From: Roseateles sp049532965
GTDB taxonomy: Bacteria; Pseudomonadota; Gammaproteobacteria; Burkholderiales; Burkholderiaceae_C
Assembly (NCBI RefSeq): GCF_049532965.1
Contig: NZ_CP186694.1
Location: 1,054,001 to 1,118,000 of the forward strand
Direction of reading: 5' to 3'
Length of the DNA stretch: 64,000 nucleotides
Position 1 is the stretch's first letter, and each line of letters starts with the position of its first letter. The position numbers and the translations under genes are program-made. This document shows, piece after piece, positions 11,618 to 20,303 of this stretch. The notes beneath the pieces are model-generated. The model was not told the origin of the DNA and searched no databases. It worked only from the letters and a program-made list of their open reading frames with translations.

Positions 11618-12538
11618 TCAGCGTTTGCCGAACCACCGGCGCACGCGACGTTTCCAGTCCAGCCACTGGCGGTGGCGGGAGCGGTCGATGCGCTTGACGT
11701 CGATCAGCGTCACGTCGCCGCAGGCCGACATCGTGTGCAGGCCGCTGGTGAACCTGCCGTGCGCCAGGTCGCCAGTGAAGGTCTCCGGCATCGCGCATAT
11801 CTCGACGGCGTCCGGCGTGAGCCGGTTGAATCGCAGCCATCGCGTGGCGCCGCCATAACTGGTGCGGCTGTCCTGGACTGGCAGCGTCACGAGTCCCTGC
11901 GCGTCGACAAACGGCGTGCCGGCGGGGCGTGCGCCGTCCTGCGCCGATCGCACCGGATTCGCCGGATGCGGGGTCCACGGCCCCTGGAGCGTCTCCGACC
12001 AGGCGACATGCAGCTCGCGCTGATCGCGTTTGTCGGGCCCGATCACCGCGTAGAACATCCACCACCGGCCCGCGTGATGCAGCAGCGACGCGTCGACCGC
12101 GCGCACGTCAGGCAGCAACGCGCAGACCCGCTCCCAGCGGTCCGCCCCGTCCGCTGCGCGGTAGAGCGCGACCTCATTGGCCTGGCTCGATTCGGGGACC
12201 ATCCAGACCTGCCCGTCGTGTTCGAAGACGAACGGATAGGACAAGTGAAAAGGCAATTGCAGGACCGTTTGCGGCGCACTCCATGCGCCGCTGCCCAGGT
12301 CCAGCGTGCGCCGCTGCAGATCGGCGCGCTTGGTCCGGTAGTCGAAGTGCTCGACGAACACATGCAAGGCGTCGCCCTCCCGCAGGGCGAAAGGATCGGC
12401 GTAATAGCGCCAGTCCCCGGCCTCCGGCATCCAGACGATGCGATCGCGCAGTTCCCGCAACCGGGCAGGCGTGAGGCGGTCGATGCGCTCGGGGACGACG
12501 CCGACGGTCCAGAAGTCCGACTTCGGCCGTTTAACCAC
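11618..12538 (-). CDS. Glucosamine inositolphosphorylceramide transferase 1 N-terminal-like beta-propeller protein
   Basis: A 306-residue protein that looks like a five-bladed propeller of the glycoside hydrolase 43 clan, with the segments YYADPFALREGDALHVFVE, LSYPFVFEHDGQVWMVPES and DASLLHHAGRWWMFYAV. These match the domain found at the N-terminus of plant GINT1 and in bacterial sugar-modification clusters. No signal peptide is visible, and the C-terminus is strongly basic (KRRVRRWFGKR). It starts inside the end of an upstream GT4 gene (8-bp overlap), so the two probably act together on a surface glycan. Its enzymatic activity is unknown. Confidence 0.7.
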   Translation of the reverse strand: MVKRPKSDFWTVGVVPERIDRLTPARLRELRDRIVWMPEAGDWRYYADPFALREGDALHVFVEHFDYRTKRADLQRRTLDLGSGAWSAPQTVLQLPFHLSYPFVFEHDGQVWMVPESSQANEVALYRAADGADRWERVCALLPDVRAVDASLLHHAGRWWMFYAVIGPDKRDQRELHVAWSETLQGPWTPHPANPVRSAQDGARPAGTPFVDAQGLVTLPVQDSRTSYGGATRWLRFNRLTPDAVEICAMPETFTGDLAHGRFTSGLHTMSACGDVTLIDVKRIDRSRHRQWLDWKRRVRRWFGKR

Positions 12539-13604
12539 GGACGTCCTCCACGTTCAGGCTCACGCCGTCGCGCGCGGCGGCGCCACGGCGCTCCAGCGCG
12601 TCGCGGTACAGGCCCAAGGTCGCCTGCACGGCGGTGGAGCGGTCGTACCGGGCCATGTCATACGCGATGGGCCGCCGGTCATGCCGGCGTCGGCCCAGGG
12701 CCGAGGCCATGGCCTGGCCCATCGCCGTGGCGTCGTCCACGGGCACGATGGCCGACTGCGCGGGATCCAGCATCTCGCGTGCGCCCAGCGTCGCCGTGGC
12801 CACGATCGGCAGGCCGGCACGCATGGCCTCCAGGATCGCCAGCGGGAACTGCTCCTCGAGCGAGGAGGACACGTACAGGTCCATCTCGCCCAGCAACTCG
12901 TCGACGTTCCAGCGGAAGCCGAGCAGGTGAACGCGCGGATCGTCGCCGCGCAGCGACTCGAGCTCCGCCCGCTGCGGCCCTTCGCCGATCAGGACCAGGT
13001 GAGCGTCCTCGGGGGCATGCCGCTGGAACGCCTGGATCAGCGTGTGCATGCCCTTGGCCGCATGCAGCCGGCCCACGCAGCCGATGACCAGAGCCTGGGC
13101 GTCCAGGCCGAGCTCCGCACGCAGCGACGCCGAGCGCTCCGCGGTGGCGCAAGCGCCGGCATTGCGTTCCGGGGCCCAGTTGTGAATGACGCGATGCACG
13201 CCGCCGAACTCCTTCAGGTGATCGATCTGCGCCGAATTGACGCACACCAGCGCGTCCATCCGCGCATGGTGGTGAGCCTTGTACCCCACATGAAGCGTGC
13301 CCACGCGGACGCGGTGCGTCGCCATCGCGACGGCCTTGCAGGCTGGGCCGAGATGACCATGGACGATGTCGGCGCCCAGCTGGCAGGCCAGCCGCCGCAC
13401 GCGTGCGCCGCGCAGTACCGGCAGCCGCAGACCGTGGAAGGTCACGCGCGGGTCCAGCGCATGCCGGACCGCCGACCCCGCCGGTCCGACCACGTGAACG
13501 ACGTGGCCCAGGGCGGCCTGGGCGTTGGCCAGGTCGATGCAGTGATGCTCACCGCCGGCGATGCGGGAGGAGAAGACCACATGGACGATCGAGAGTGCGC
13601 GCAT
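12531..13604 (-). CDS. Glycosyltransferase family 4 protein
   Basis: A 357-residue GT-B glycosyltransferase. The N-terminal domain opens with MRALSIVHVVFSSRIAGGEHHCIDLA, containing the GGxE-type glycine loop. The C-terminal nucleotide-sugar domain has IGCVGRLHAAKGMHTLIQAF, LIGEGPQRAELE and the EQFPLAILEAMRAGLPIVAT segment carrying the paired glutamates of the family. It would transfer an activated sugar to a lipid carrier or glycan on the cytoplasmic face. Partnered with the overlapping propeller gene, it forms a two-gene unit; no flippase, polymerase or chain-length gene is adjacent. Donor and acceptor are unknown. Confidence 0.85.
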   Translation of the reverse strand: MRALSIVHVVFSSRIAGGEHHCIDLANAQAALGHVVHVVGPAGSAVRHALDPRVTFHGLRLPVLRGARVRRLACQLGADIVHGHLGPACKAVAMATHRVRVGTLHVGYKAHHHARMDALVCVNSAQIDHLKEFGGVHRVIHNWAPERNAGACATAERSASLRAELGLDAQALVIGCVGRLHAAKGMHTLIQAFQRHAPEDAHLVLIGEGPQRAELESLRGDDPRVHLLGFRWNVDELLGEMDLYVSSSLEEQFPLAILEAMRAGLPIVATATLGAREMLDPAQSAIVPVDDATAMGQAMASALGRRRHDRRPIAYDMARYDRSTAVQATLGLYRDALERRGAAARDGVSLNVEDVRG

Positions 13605-13991
13605 GACGTCGAAATGCTGAAAAAGATAAATAACGCGCGGAGTCTATTTCTTAACGTTCAGCAACATTCCCGGCCTTTCCCTGTAATCGTGGGGTGTACA
13701 ACTTGCTCAAACTGGGAAAGTGGCAGCATTTCACGGCTGACTGTCGTCGATACGCGAACAAAAAGTGAAGAAGGCATGAAGGCGCCGGTCGAGCGGTGAA
13801 ACGTGACGTAACCAGAACGGCAGTTCCACGATGAGGCGGCTCAAGCGATGAAGCGCAGATTCAAGGGGACGAACTGCGGCCATGACCACTCGCACGCGCG
13901 GTGATGAAAGTTAAGCTAGCGCGCCCTTTTTGCGCCTTGCGCACGGGGAACAGTTTTTTACGCCACCCGCCACCTCGCCGGAGCCCGCTTC
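13605..13991. other. Divergent regulatory region between the GT4 gene and the RND operon
   Basis: 387 bp with clearly lower GC than its surroundings, especially 13610-13780. It lies between two divergently transcribed units, so both promoters should be here. I see no intact gene. No convincing regulator palindrome or well-spaced sigma-70 box could be fixed by eye. Confidence 0.5.
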
Positions 13992-15185
13992 ATGTCGCGT
14001 TTGCCGCTGCTAGCCCTTGTCGTTGCGTCCCTGCTTGCCGGTTGCGGCAAGCCTTCTCCCGACAAGCAGGCGTCTGCGGGCGCCGCGGCGGCCAGCGCGC
14101 CCAGCCTGCTGGTCGCACCCGAGGACGTGCAGACGCTCGGCGTGAGCGAATATGCCAGCGGCCCGGTGATCACCGGCTCGATCCAGCCGGAACGCCGCGC
14201 CGACCTGCGCGCGGAATTGCAGGCGATCGTCCTCCAGGTCTACAAGGAGAACGGCGAGCGCGTGAAGCGCGGCGATCTGCTGGTGCGCCTGGACGACACT
14301 GCGATCCGTGACACGGTCCAGTCCGCCGACGAGGCGGCACGGGCCGCGTCGCAGAGCTTCGAGCAGGCCGAGCGCCAGTACCAGCGCCTGAAGACCTTGC
14401 AGGCGCAGGGCATGAGCTCCATCCAGGCGATGGAGGATGCCGAGATCCGCCGCAACAACGCGCAGAGCGACCTGGTGGCCGCTCGCGCTCGTGTCGCCAC
14501 GGCCCGTCAGCAGCAGCAGCGGACGGAGGTGCGGGCGCCGTTCGATGGGGTGGTCAGCGACCGCAAGGTGTCCCCCGGTGACACCGCGCAATTGGGCAAG
14601 GAGCTGATCAAGGTGATGGACCCCGCGTCGATGCGCTTGGAGGGCCTGGTCTCCGCCGACCGCATGGCCGAGCTCAAGCTCGGCCAGACGGTCTATTTCC
14701 GCGTCAACGGGTATCCGCAGGTGGACTTCCAGGGCAAGGTGCGCCGCATCGCCCAGGCCGCCAACCCGACCACGCGCCAGGTGGAGGTGCTGGTCGATTT
14801 CGCCGGTGCCCAGCAGCCCGGCGTGGCCGGCCTCTATGCCGAAGGGCGCGTGCAGACCAACAGTGTCTCGGCGCTGATGGTGTCCGACGGGGCGCTGGTG
14901 CGCGAGGGCGACAAGGCCTTTGTCTGGCGCGTCGACGGTGGCAAGGTGAGCAAGTCCGCGATCCGGCTGGGCGCGCGGGACGACCGCCAGGGGCTCTACG
15001 TGGTCACGACCGGCTTGAAGCAGGGCGACCGCATCCTGCGGCATCCGACCAGCACGCTGATCGATGGCCAGCGCGTCGAACTGACCAAGGCCGCTGTGCC
15101 GATGGCGGGCGGGACCGGCAGCAAGTCGGCCGCTCCGGCGGGCGTCGTGCCCGATGTGGCGGCGTCTGCCGCCTCGGGCTTGTAA
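13992..15185 (+). CDS. RND efflux periplasmic adaptor lipoprotein
   Basis: A 397-residue membrane fusion protein of the AcrA/MexA class. The N-terminal signal MSRLPLLALVVASLLAGC ends in a lipobox, with Cys18 the likely lipidation site. Then come the lipoyl half-motif (LQAIVLQVYKENGERVKRGDLL), a helical hairpin (about 90-160), the second half-motif VRAPFDGVVSDRKVSPGD, and the beta-barrel and membrane-proximal domains. It bridges the inner-membrane pump to an outer-membrane channel. The pump gene follows 29 bp downstream. No TolC-type gene or local repressor is adjacent, so the outer channel must be encoded elsewhere. Confidence 0.9.
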   Translation: MSRLPLLALVVASLLAGCGKPSPDKQASAGAAAASAPSLLVAPEDVQTLGVSEYASGPVITGSIQPERRADLRAELQAIVLQVYKENGERVKRGDLLVRLDDTAIRDTVQSADEAARAASQSFEQAERQYQRLKTLQAQGMSSIQAMEDAEIRRNNAQSDLVAARARVATARQQQQRTEVRAPFDGVVSDRKVSPGDTAQLGKELIKVMDPASMRLEGLVSADRMAELKLGQTVYFRVNGYPQVDFQGKVRRIAQAANPTTRQVEVLVDFAGAQQPGVAGLYAEGRVQTNSVSALMVSDGALVREGDKAFVWRVDGGKVSKSAIRLGARDDRQGLYVVTTGLKQGDRILRHPTSTLIDGQRVELTKAAVPMAGGTGSKSAAPAGVVPDVAASAASGL

Positions 15186-15214
15186 GCCGCGTCCGAACCT
15201 GAGGAGGCTTCCCC

Positions 15215-18200
15215 ATGTTCCTGTCCAATTTCTCGGTCAAGAAGCCGATCTCGATGGTGGTGATCATCATCGGGCTGATGGCGCTGGGCCTGCTGGCCCT
15301 GTCCAAGCTGCGGGTCAACCAGATCCCCGATGTCGAGCAGCCGCTGCTGGTCGTCGGCATCACGTATCCCGGCGCGTCGCCGGAGACTGCCGAGCGGGAG
15401 ATCATCAACCGCATCGAGAAGTCGCTGAACAGCATCTCGGGCGTGACGGAAGTGCGCGCCACCGCGAGCGAGGGCTACGCGCAGCTGCTGCTGATCTTCA
15501 ACTTCAACAAGAACATGATCGAGGCGGCGGACGAGGTCCGCAACGCCATCGCCGCGGTCCGGCACAAGTTGCCGATCGAGATGCGCGAGCCCGTGCTGCA
15601 GCGCATCGACCCGTCGGCGCAGCCGATCATGCAACTCGCCTTGTCGTCCAGCGCGCAGACGCATGCCGAGATCTCGCGCCTGGCCGAAGACCAGTTGGCG
15701 GACCGCTTCCGCTCGATCCCGGGCGTCGCCACGGTGACGGTCAATGGCGCGCTGAACCGTGAACTCTCGGTGCTGCTGAGCGCCCAGAAGCTGCGCGAGT
15801 TCAACGTGTCGGTGTCCGAGGTCGTCAACGCGCTGCGCATGCAGAACACCACCGCGCCGGTGGGCAAGGTGCGTGGCCTGATGGAGGACCAGTCGATCCG
15901 CTTGCTGGGCCGGATCGAATCGCCGTCCGACTTCAACCAGATCGTCGTCAAGCGCTCCGGGAATGAGCTGATCCGGTTGGGCCAGGTCGCGACGGTGCAG
16001 GACGGCTTCGCCGAGCAGACCGGCTTCTCGGTGCGCAACGGTCATCCCAACGTCGGCCTCTCGGTCACGAGGGCGCGGGACGCATCGACGGTGACGGTCG
16101 CCGATGCCACCCGCAAGCTGGTCGAGGAGATCAATGCAACGCTGCCGAAGGGCACCCAGCTCGAGGTCACGCAAGACGGCGGCCGTGACGCGCAGGACAG
16201 CCTGAACAACGTGATCCATGCGCTCGTCTTCGGCGCGGGCCTGACGGTGTTCGTGGTGTACGTGTTCCTGAACTCGTGGCGCTCGACGATGATCACGGCG
16301 CTGTCCCTGCCCACGTCGGTGATCGCCGCCTTCATCGCGGTCTGGCTGTGCGGCTTCACCCTGAACTTCATGAGCCTGCTGGGCCTGTCGCTGGCGATCG
16401 GCGTGCTGATCGACGACGCGATCGTGGTGCGCGAGAACATCGTGCGTCACATGGAGCGCGGCGCCGACCGCCGCACCGCGGCGCTCAAGGGCACGGCCGA
16501 GATCGGCCTGGCGGTGGCGGCGACGACCTTCTCGATCGTCGCCGTGTTCATCCCGGTGGCCTTCATGCCGGGAGTGTCGGGCGAGTGGTTCCGGCCCTTC
16601 GGCCTGACCGTGGTGGCCTCGGTGCTGGTGTCGCTGTTCATCTCGTTCACGCTGGACCCGATGCTGTCGGCCTATTGGGGCGATCCTCCGGGACACCATG
16701 AAGCGCCCAAGCGCGGCTTCTCGAAGCTGCTGCAGCGCTTCAACCACTGGTTCGACCACCAGGCCGACCGCTACGGCCTCGTCATCGCCTGGGCGCTGCA
16801 TCACCGCAAATGGATGGCGTTCTTCGCGATCCTGAGCTTCGTGGTGGCGCTGTTCTTGCAATCGACCTTCGGCGGCACGAGTTTCCTGCCGGCCTCCGAC
16901 TCCGGGACCATCGCCATCGAGGTGCGTACGCCGGCCAGTTCCAGCCTGGAGTACGCGCGGCTGAAGATGGCCGCTGGATCGGCGCTGGCGCGACAGATGC
17001 CTGAGACCAAGGCCACCAACGAGTACGTCAATGTGAGCGGCGGCCGGATCTACGTGGACATCGGCAAGAGCACCGAGCGCAGGCGCGGCGCCCCGGAGAT
17101 TGCCGCAGACCTGCGCAAGCGCGTGGCGCGGCTGGTAGGCGCGGAGTATGTGGTGCTCGACGACCTGAACAACGGCGCGCAGAAGCCGGTGCAGATCCGG
17201 TTCCACGGCGCGGAGTCGCGCAAGCTGATGGAGATCACCACCGAGTTCATGGCCAAGCTGCGCAATGTGCCAGGGGCCGTCGATGTCGGCCTGTCGGAAC
17301 AGGATCCACAGGACGAGTTGCAGATCGAGCTCAACCGCGGCCTGGCGAATTCGCTGGGGATCTCGGTCGGCGATGCGGCCAATGCGCTGCGCGTGGCCTT
17401 TGCGGGCGTGGAGGTCGGGGACTGGGTCGATCCGAGCGGCGAGACGCGCGATGTGGCGGTGCGGCTGGCGCCGTCGGATCGGGTGGACGCCAGCAACATC
17501 GAGCGGCTGCCGATCGCGGTGACCGGCGCCGGGGTGATGGTGCCGCTCGAGCAGATTGCGACGGTGTCGATGGGCAAGGGTCCGGCAAAGATCCAGCACT
17601 CGGACGGCAAGCGGATGATCGCGGTCTCGGCCAATGCGCACGGCCGTGCGCCCGGCGAGGTTACCAAGGACGCATTGAAGCTCGCTCGTCAGATCAGCTT
17701 CCCGCCGGGCTACGGCATCGAACTGGCGGGGGCGTCGAAGGATCAGGAAGAGGTGTTCGGCGCGATGTTCGTGGCGCTGATCTCCGGCATCGGCCTGATG
17801 TACCTGATCCTGGTGATGCAGTTCGGCAGCTTCACAGCGCCGCTGGGCGTGATGCTGTCCTTGCCGCTGTCGCTGATCGGGGTGGTGGTGGCGCTGTTGC
17901 TGACCAAGGGCACGCTGAACCTGATGAGCTTCATCGGGATCATCATGCTGGCCGGTCTGGTGGCCAAGAACGCGATCCTGTTGCTGGACGCGGCGCGTCA
18001 GGAGGAGGCGGCCGGCGTCCCGCGCGAGGAAGCGCTGATGCATGCGGGCCGCAAGCGATTCCGTCCCATCCTGATGACGACCTTCGCGCTGATCGCGGGC
18101 ATGCTGCCGGTGGCGGTGGGCGTGGGGGAGGGCGGGGAGTTCTACCGTCCGATGGCCGTGGCGATCATTGGCGGCACGATCACCTCGACCTTCCTGACCT

Positions 18201-18445
18201 TGCTGATGGTGCCGAGCTTCTACGACAGCATCGAGATCAAGCGCGACAGCTTCATGGTCAAGTTCCGGCGCCGTGAGCAGCGCTGGACGACGGCGGGGGC
18301 GGTGGTCGCGGGCCTCGTGGAGTTCGTGCTGTTCCTGACGATGATCCGCTTCGTCTATCGGTCGCTGGTGAGCGGCTGGCGCCTCGTCACCGGCCGCGGT
18401 CGGCGCGGCGGAACTGCGGCGGCCCACGGCGCTGGCGACGACTGA
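15215..18445 (+). CDS. RND efflux pump, inner-membrane permease of the AcrB/HAE1 type
   Basis: A 1076-residue proton-driven exporter with the duplicated RND plan: a membrane helix at the N-terminus (about 12-30), a large periplasmic loop, helices 2-6, then the same again. The acidic pair in helix 4 is visible in GVLIDDAIVVREN. FIGIIMLAGLVAKNAILLLD is the equivalent in the second half. A GAGGAGG ribosome-binding site precedes the ATG. The extra ~40 residues at the C-terminus include another hydrophobic stretch and a basic tail. The substrate range (drugs, solvents or dyes) is not readable. It forms an operon with the adaptor and ends 3 bp before the stop of the convergent FAD-dehydrogenase gene. 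Confidence 0.92.
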   Translation: MFLSNFSVKKPISMVVIIIGLMALGLLALSKLRVNQIPDVEQPLLVVGITYPGASPETAEREIINRIEKSLNSISGVTEVRATASEGYAQLLLIFNFNKNMIEAADEVRNAIAAVRHKLPIEMREPVLQRIDPSAQPIMQLALSSSAQTHAEISRLAEDQLADRFRSIPGVATVTVNGALNRELSVLLSAQKLREFNVSVSEVVNALRMQNTTAPVGKVRGLMEDQSIRLLGRIESPSDFNQIVVKRSGNELIRLGQVATVQDGFAEQTGFSVRNGHPNVGLSVTRARDASTVTVADATRKLVEEINATLPKGTQLEVTQDGGRDAQDSLNNVIHALVFGAGLTVFVVYVFLNSWRSTMITALSLPTSVIAAFIAVWLCGFTLNFMSLLGLSLAIGVLIDDAIVVRENIVRHMERGADRRTAALKGTAEIGLAVAATTFSIVAVFIPVAFMPGVSGEWFRPFGLTVVASVLVSLFISFTLDPMLSAYWGDPPGHHEAPKRGFSKLLQRFNHWFDHQADRYGLVIAWALHHRKWMAFFAILSFVVALFLQSTFGGTSFLPASDSGTIAIEVRTPASSSLEYARLKMAAGSALARQMPETKATNEYVNVSGGRIYVDIGKSTERRRGAPEIAADLRKRVARLVGAEYVVLDDLNNGAQKPVQIRFHGAESRKLMEITTEFMAKLRNVPGAVDVGLSEQDPQDELQIELNRGLANSLGISVGDAANALRVAFAGVEVGDWVDPSGETRDVAVRLAPSDRVDASNIERLPIAVTGAGVMVPLEQIATVSMGKGPAKIQHSDGKRMIAVSANAHGRAPGEVTKDALKLARQISFPPGYGIELAGASKDQEEVFGAMFVALISGIGLMYLILVMQFGSFTAPLGVMLSLPLSLIGVVVALLLTKGTLNLMSFIGIIMLAGLVAKNAILLLDAARQEEAAGVPREEALMHAGRKRFRPILMTTFALIAGMLPVAVGVGEGGEFYRPMAVAIIGGTITSTFLTLLMVPSFYDSIEIKRDSFMVKFRRREQRWTTAGAVVAGLVEFVLFLTMIRFVYRSLVSGWRLVTGRGRRGGTAAAHGAGDD

Positions 18446-18448
18446 GGA

Positions 18449-19861
18449 TCACACCACCCGCCCGGGATTGAGCAACCCGTGCGGGTCCAGCGCCTGCTTG
18501 ATCTGCCGCATCAACTGCATCGCGACGGGACTCTTGCGCTGCGCGAGTTCCTCGCGCTTGAGTTGCCCGATCCCGTGCTCGGCCGAGATCGAGCCGCCGT
18601 GGGCGACCACCTGGTCATAGACCAGCGCATTGACCGCGGCCTCGTGCTCGCGCAGGAAGTCCGCGGGAGCGATGCCCTCCGGCGCTTGCACGTTGTAGTG
18701 CAGGTTGCCGTCGCCCAGATGGCCGAAGTCCACCAGCCGAGAGCCGGGGAAGCGCGCCCCGAGCATCGCGTCGCAACGCTCGACGAAGTCGGGGATCCGT
18801 GACACCGGCAGCGCGATGTCGTGCTTGATGTTCAAGCCTTCCTCGCTCTGCGCCAGGGGAATGGACTCGCGCAGATGCCACATCGCGTGGCTCTGCGACA
18901 GGCTCTCGGCGACCGCCGCGTCGTCGATGAAGCCGCGTTCCAACGCGTCCTCGAGCAGGGCCTCGAACTGGGTGCGTGCGTGGTCCTCGCCTTCGCTGTC
19001 GGAGAGCTCGAGCAGCACCGTCCACGGGCGTGGCCCGAGCGGCTGCGTCAATTGCGGGAAGTGCTTGCCGACCAGGGTCAGCGACAGCGCATTCATCACC
19101 TCGAAGCCGGTCAGCGCCGCGCCGCAGCGCGACTGCGTCAGGCCCAGCAGGGACACCGCGTCGCGCAGCGTGTCGCAGGCGGCCAGCGCGGTCATGCGCG
19201 CGCGTGGCTGCGGATGCAGCTTCAGCGTCGCAGCGGTGATCACCCCCAGCGTGCCTTCGGAGCCGATGAACAGGTCGCGCAGGTCGTAGCCGGTGTTGTC
19301 CTTGCGCAGGCCGGACAAGCCGTCCCAGACCGTGCCGTCCGCCGTCACCACCTCCAGCCCCAGGCACAGCTCCCGCGCGTTGCCGTAGCGCAGCACCTGC
19401 GTGCCGCCGGCGTTCGTCGCAAGGTTGCCGCCGATCGTGCAACTGCCCTCGGCGGCCAGGCTGAGCGGGAACAGCAAGCCCGCCTCGCGCGCCGCCTGCT
19501 GCACCTGCTGAAGCACGCAGCCGGCGTCAACGGTCATCGTCAGGTTGGCGGCGTCGATCTGCCGCACGCGGTTCATCCGTTGCAGGCTCAGCAGCAACTG
19601 CCGGCCCGAGCCATCCGGCACCCCGCCGCCCACCAGCCCGGTGTTGCCGCCCTGCGGCACCAGCGCCACGCGATGCTCGCGTGCGAGCGCGACGATGCCG
19701 GCCACCTGAACGGTGTCGGCGGGACGCAGCACCGCCAGCGCGCGGCCCGTGTAGCGCTTGCGCCAGTCGCGTTCATAGGCGGACAGGTCGTGCTCACCGG
19801 GCAGCAGCACATGGGCCTCGCCCAGCTGCGCGCGCAGCGCGTCGATCAGGGCAGTGCTCAT
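18449..19861 (-). CDS. FAD-linked D-2-hydroxyacid dehydrogenase (GlcD/D-2-hydroxyglutarate dehydrogenase type)
   Basis: A 470-residue flavoprotein. The FAD-binding PCMH domain is shown by PQGGNTGLVGGGVP, GNLATNAGGTQVLRYGN and DLFIGSEGTLGVITAATL. The C-terminal cap has the metal-site motif HLGDGNLHYN and SAEHGIGQLK near the end. Family members oxidise D-lactate, glycolate or D-2-hydroxyglutarate, passing electrons to a quinone or electron-transfer flavoprotein. Its single-subunit form fits D-2-hydroxyglutarate or D-lactate dehydrogenase better than the three-subunit glycolate oxidase, since no glcE/glcF genes follow. The ATG begins directly after the stop codon of the DUF2069 gene, so the two are co-transcribed. 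Confidence 0.85.
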   Translation of the reverse strand: MSTALIDALRAQLGEAHVLLPGEHDLSAYERDWRKRYTGRALAVLRPADTVQVAGIVALAREHRVALVPQGGNTGLVGGGVPDGSGRQLLLSLQRMNRVRQIDAANLTMTVDAGCVLQQVQQAAREAGLLFPLSLAAEGSCTIGGNLATNAGGTQVLRYGNARELCLGLEVVTADGTVWDGLSGLRKDNTGYDLRDLFIGSEGTLGVITAATLKLHPQPRARMTALAACDTLRDAVSLLGLTQSRCGAALTGFEVMNALSLTLVGKHFPQLTQPLGPRPWTVLLELSDSEGEDHARTQFEALLEDALERGFIDDAAVAESLSQSHAMWHLRESIPLAQSEEGLNIKHDIALPVSRIPDFVERCDAMLGARFPGSRLVDFGHLGDGNLHYNVQAPEGIAPADFLREHEAAVNALVYDQVVAHGGSISAEHGIGQLKREELAQRKSPVAMQLMRQIKQALDPHGLLNPGRVV

Positions 19862-20284
19862 TCAGGACTCCTGCGACGGATGATCGGCGCTCTGGCGCGC
19901 GTGGGCCAGCCGCATCCGGATCTGCGCGGCACAGGCGACGAAGATCGCCACCGACAGCATCACCTCGATCCAGGCCAGCGCCATGCCGATGCCGCGTTCG
20001 GAGGTGCCGCGCACCAGGCCCTCGGTGACGTAGAGCCAGATCATCAGGCTGACCCAGCGGTAGGTGTACATGCGGTATCGCCACAGCCCGGCCAGTGGCA
20101 GCAGCAACGGGAGCGCCTTGAGCGCCAGCGTGCCGCGCCCGGTCGGCGCAAGCCACAGTTCCCAGGCCAGGCACACCAGCGCCAGCGCCAGCGTCGCGAA
20201 GAAGGCCAGGTGCCGGCTGCCGCGTTCGCGCGGCGTGGGCTCGGTGCGCGACGTCGGCATCGCGGGGGCGGCGAGGGTTGACAT
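19862..20284 (-). CDS. DUF2069 family membrane protein
   Basis: A 140-residue inner-membrane protein with four hydrophobic segments, matching the DUF2069 family common in Beta- and Gammaproteobacteria. Features include LAFFATLALALVCLAWELWLAP, a central MYTYRWVSLMIWLYVTEG and a C-terminal helix. The function of the family is unknown. The start at 20284 (MSTLAAPAMP) leaves only 19 bp to the start of the divergent YihY gene; a second ATG eight codons in is also possible. The stop codon touches the start of the FAD dehydrogenase. Confidence 0.75.
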   Translation of the reverse strand: MSTLAAPAMPTSRTEPTPRERGSRHLAFFATLALALVCLAWELWLAPTGRGTLALKALPLLLPLAGLWRYRMYTYRWVSLMIWLYVTEGLVRGTSERGIGMALAWIEVMLSVAIFVACAAQIRMRLAHARQSADHPSQES

Positions 20285-20303
20285 GGCTGGCATCATAGCC
20301 AGC

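Noticed and set aside
14996..18427. 1143-codon open frame antisense to the RND permease
   Set aside because: It is the complement of a highly conserved RND gene in GC-rich DNA. Its composition (His, Gln, Arg-rich, no domains) is that of an antisense shadow.
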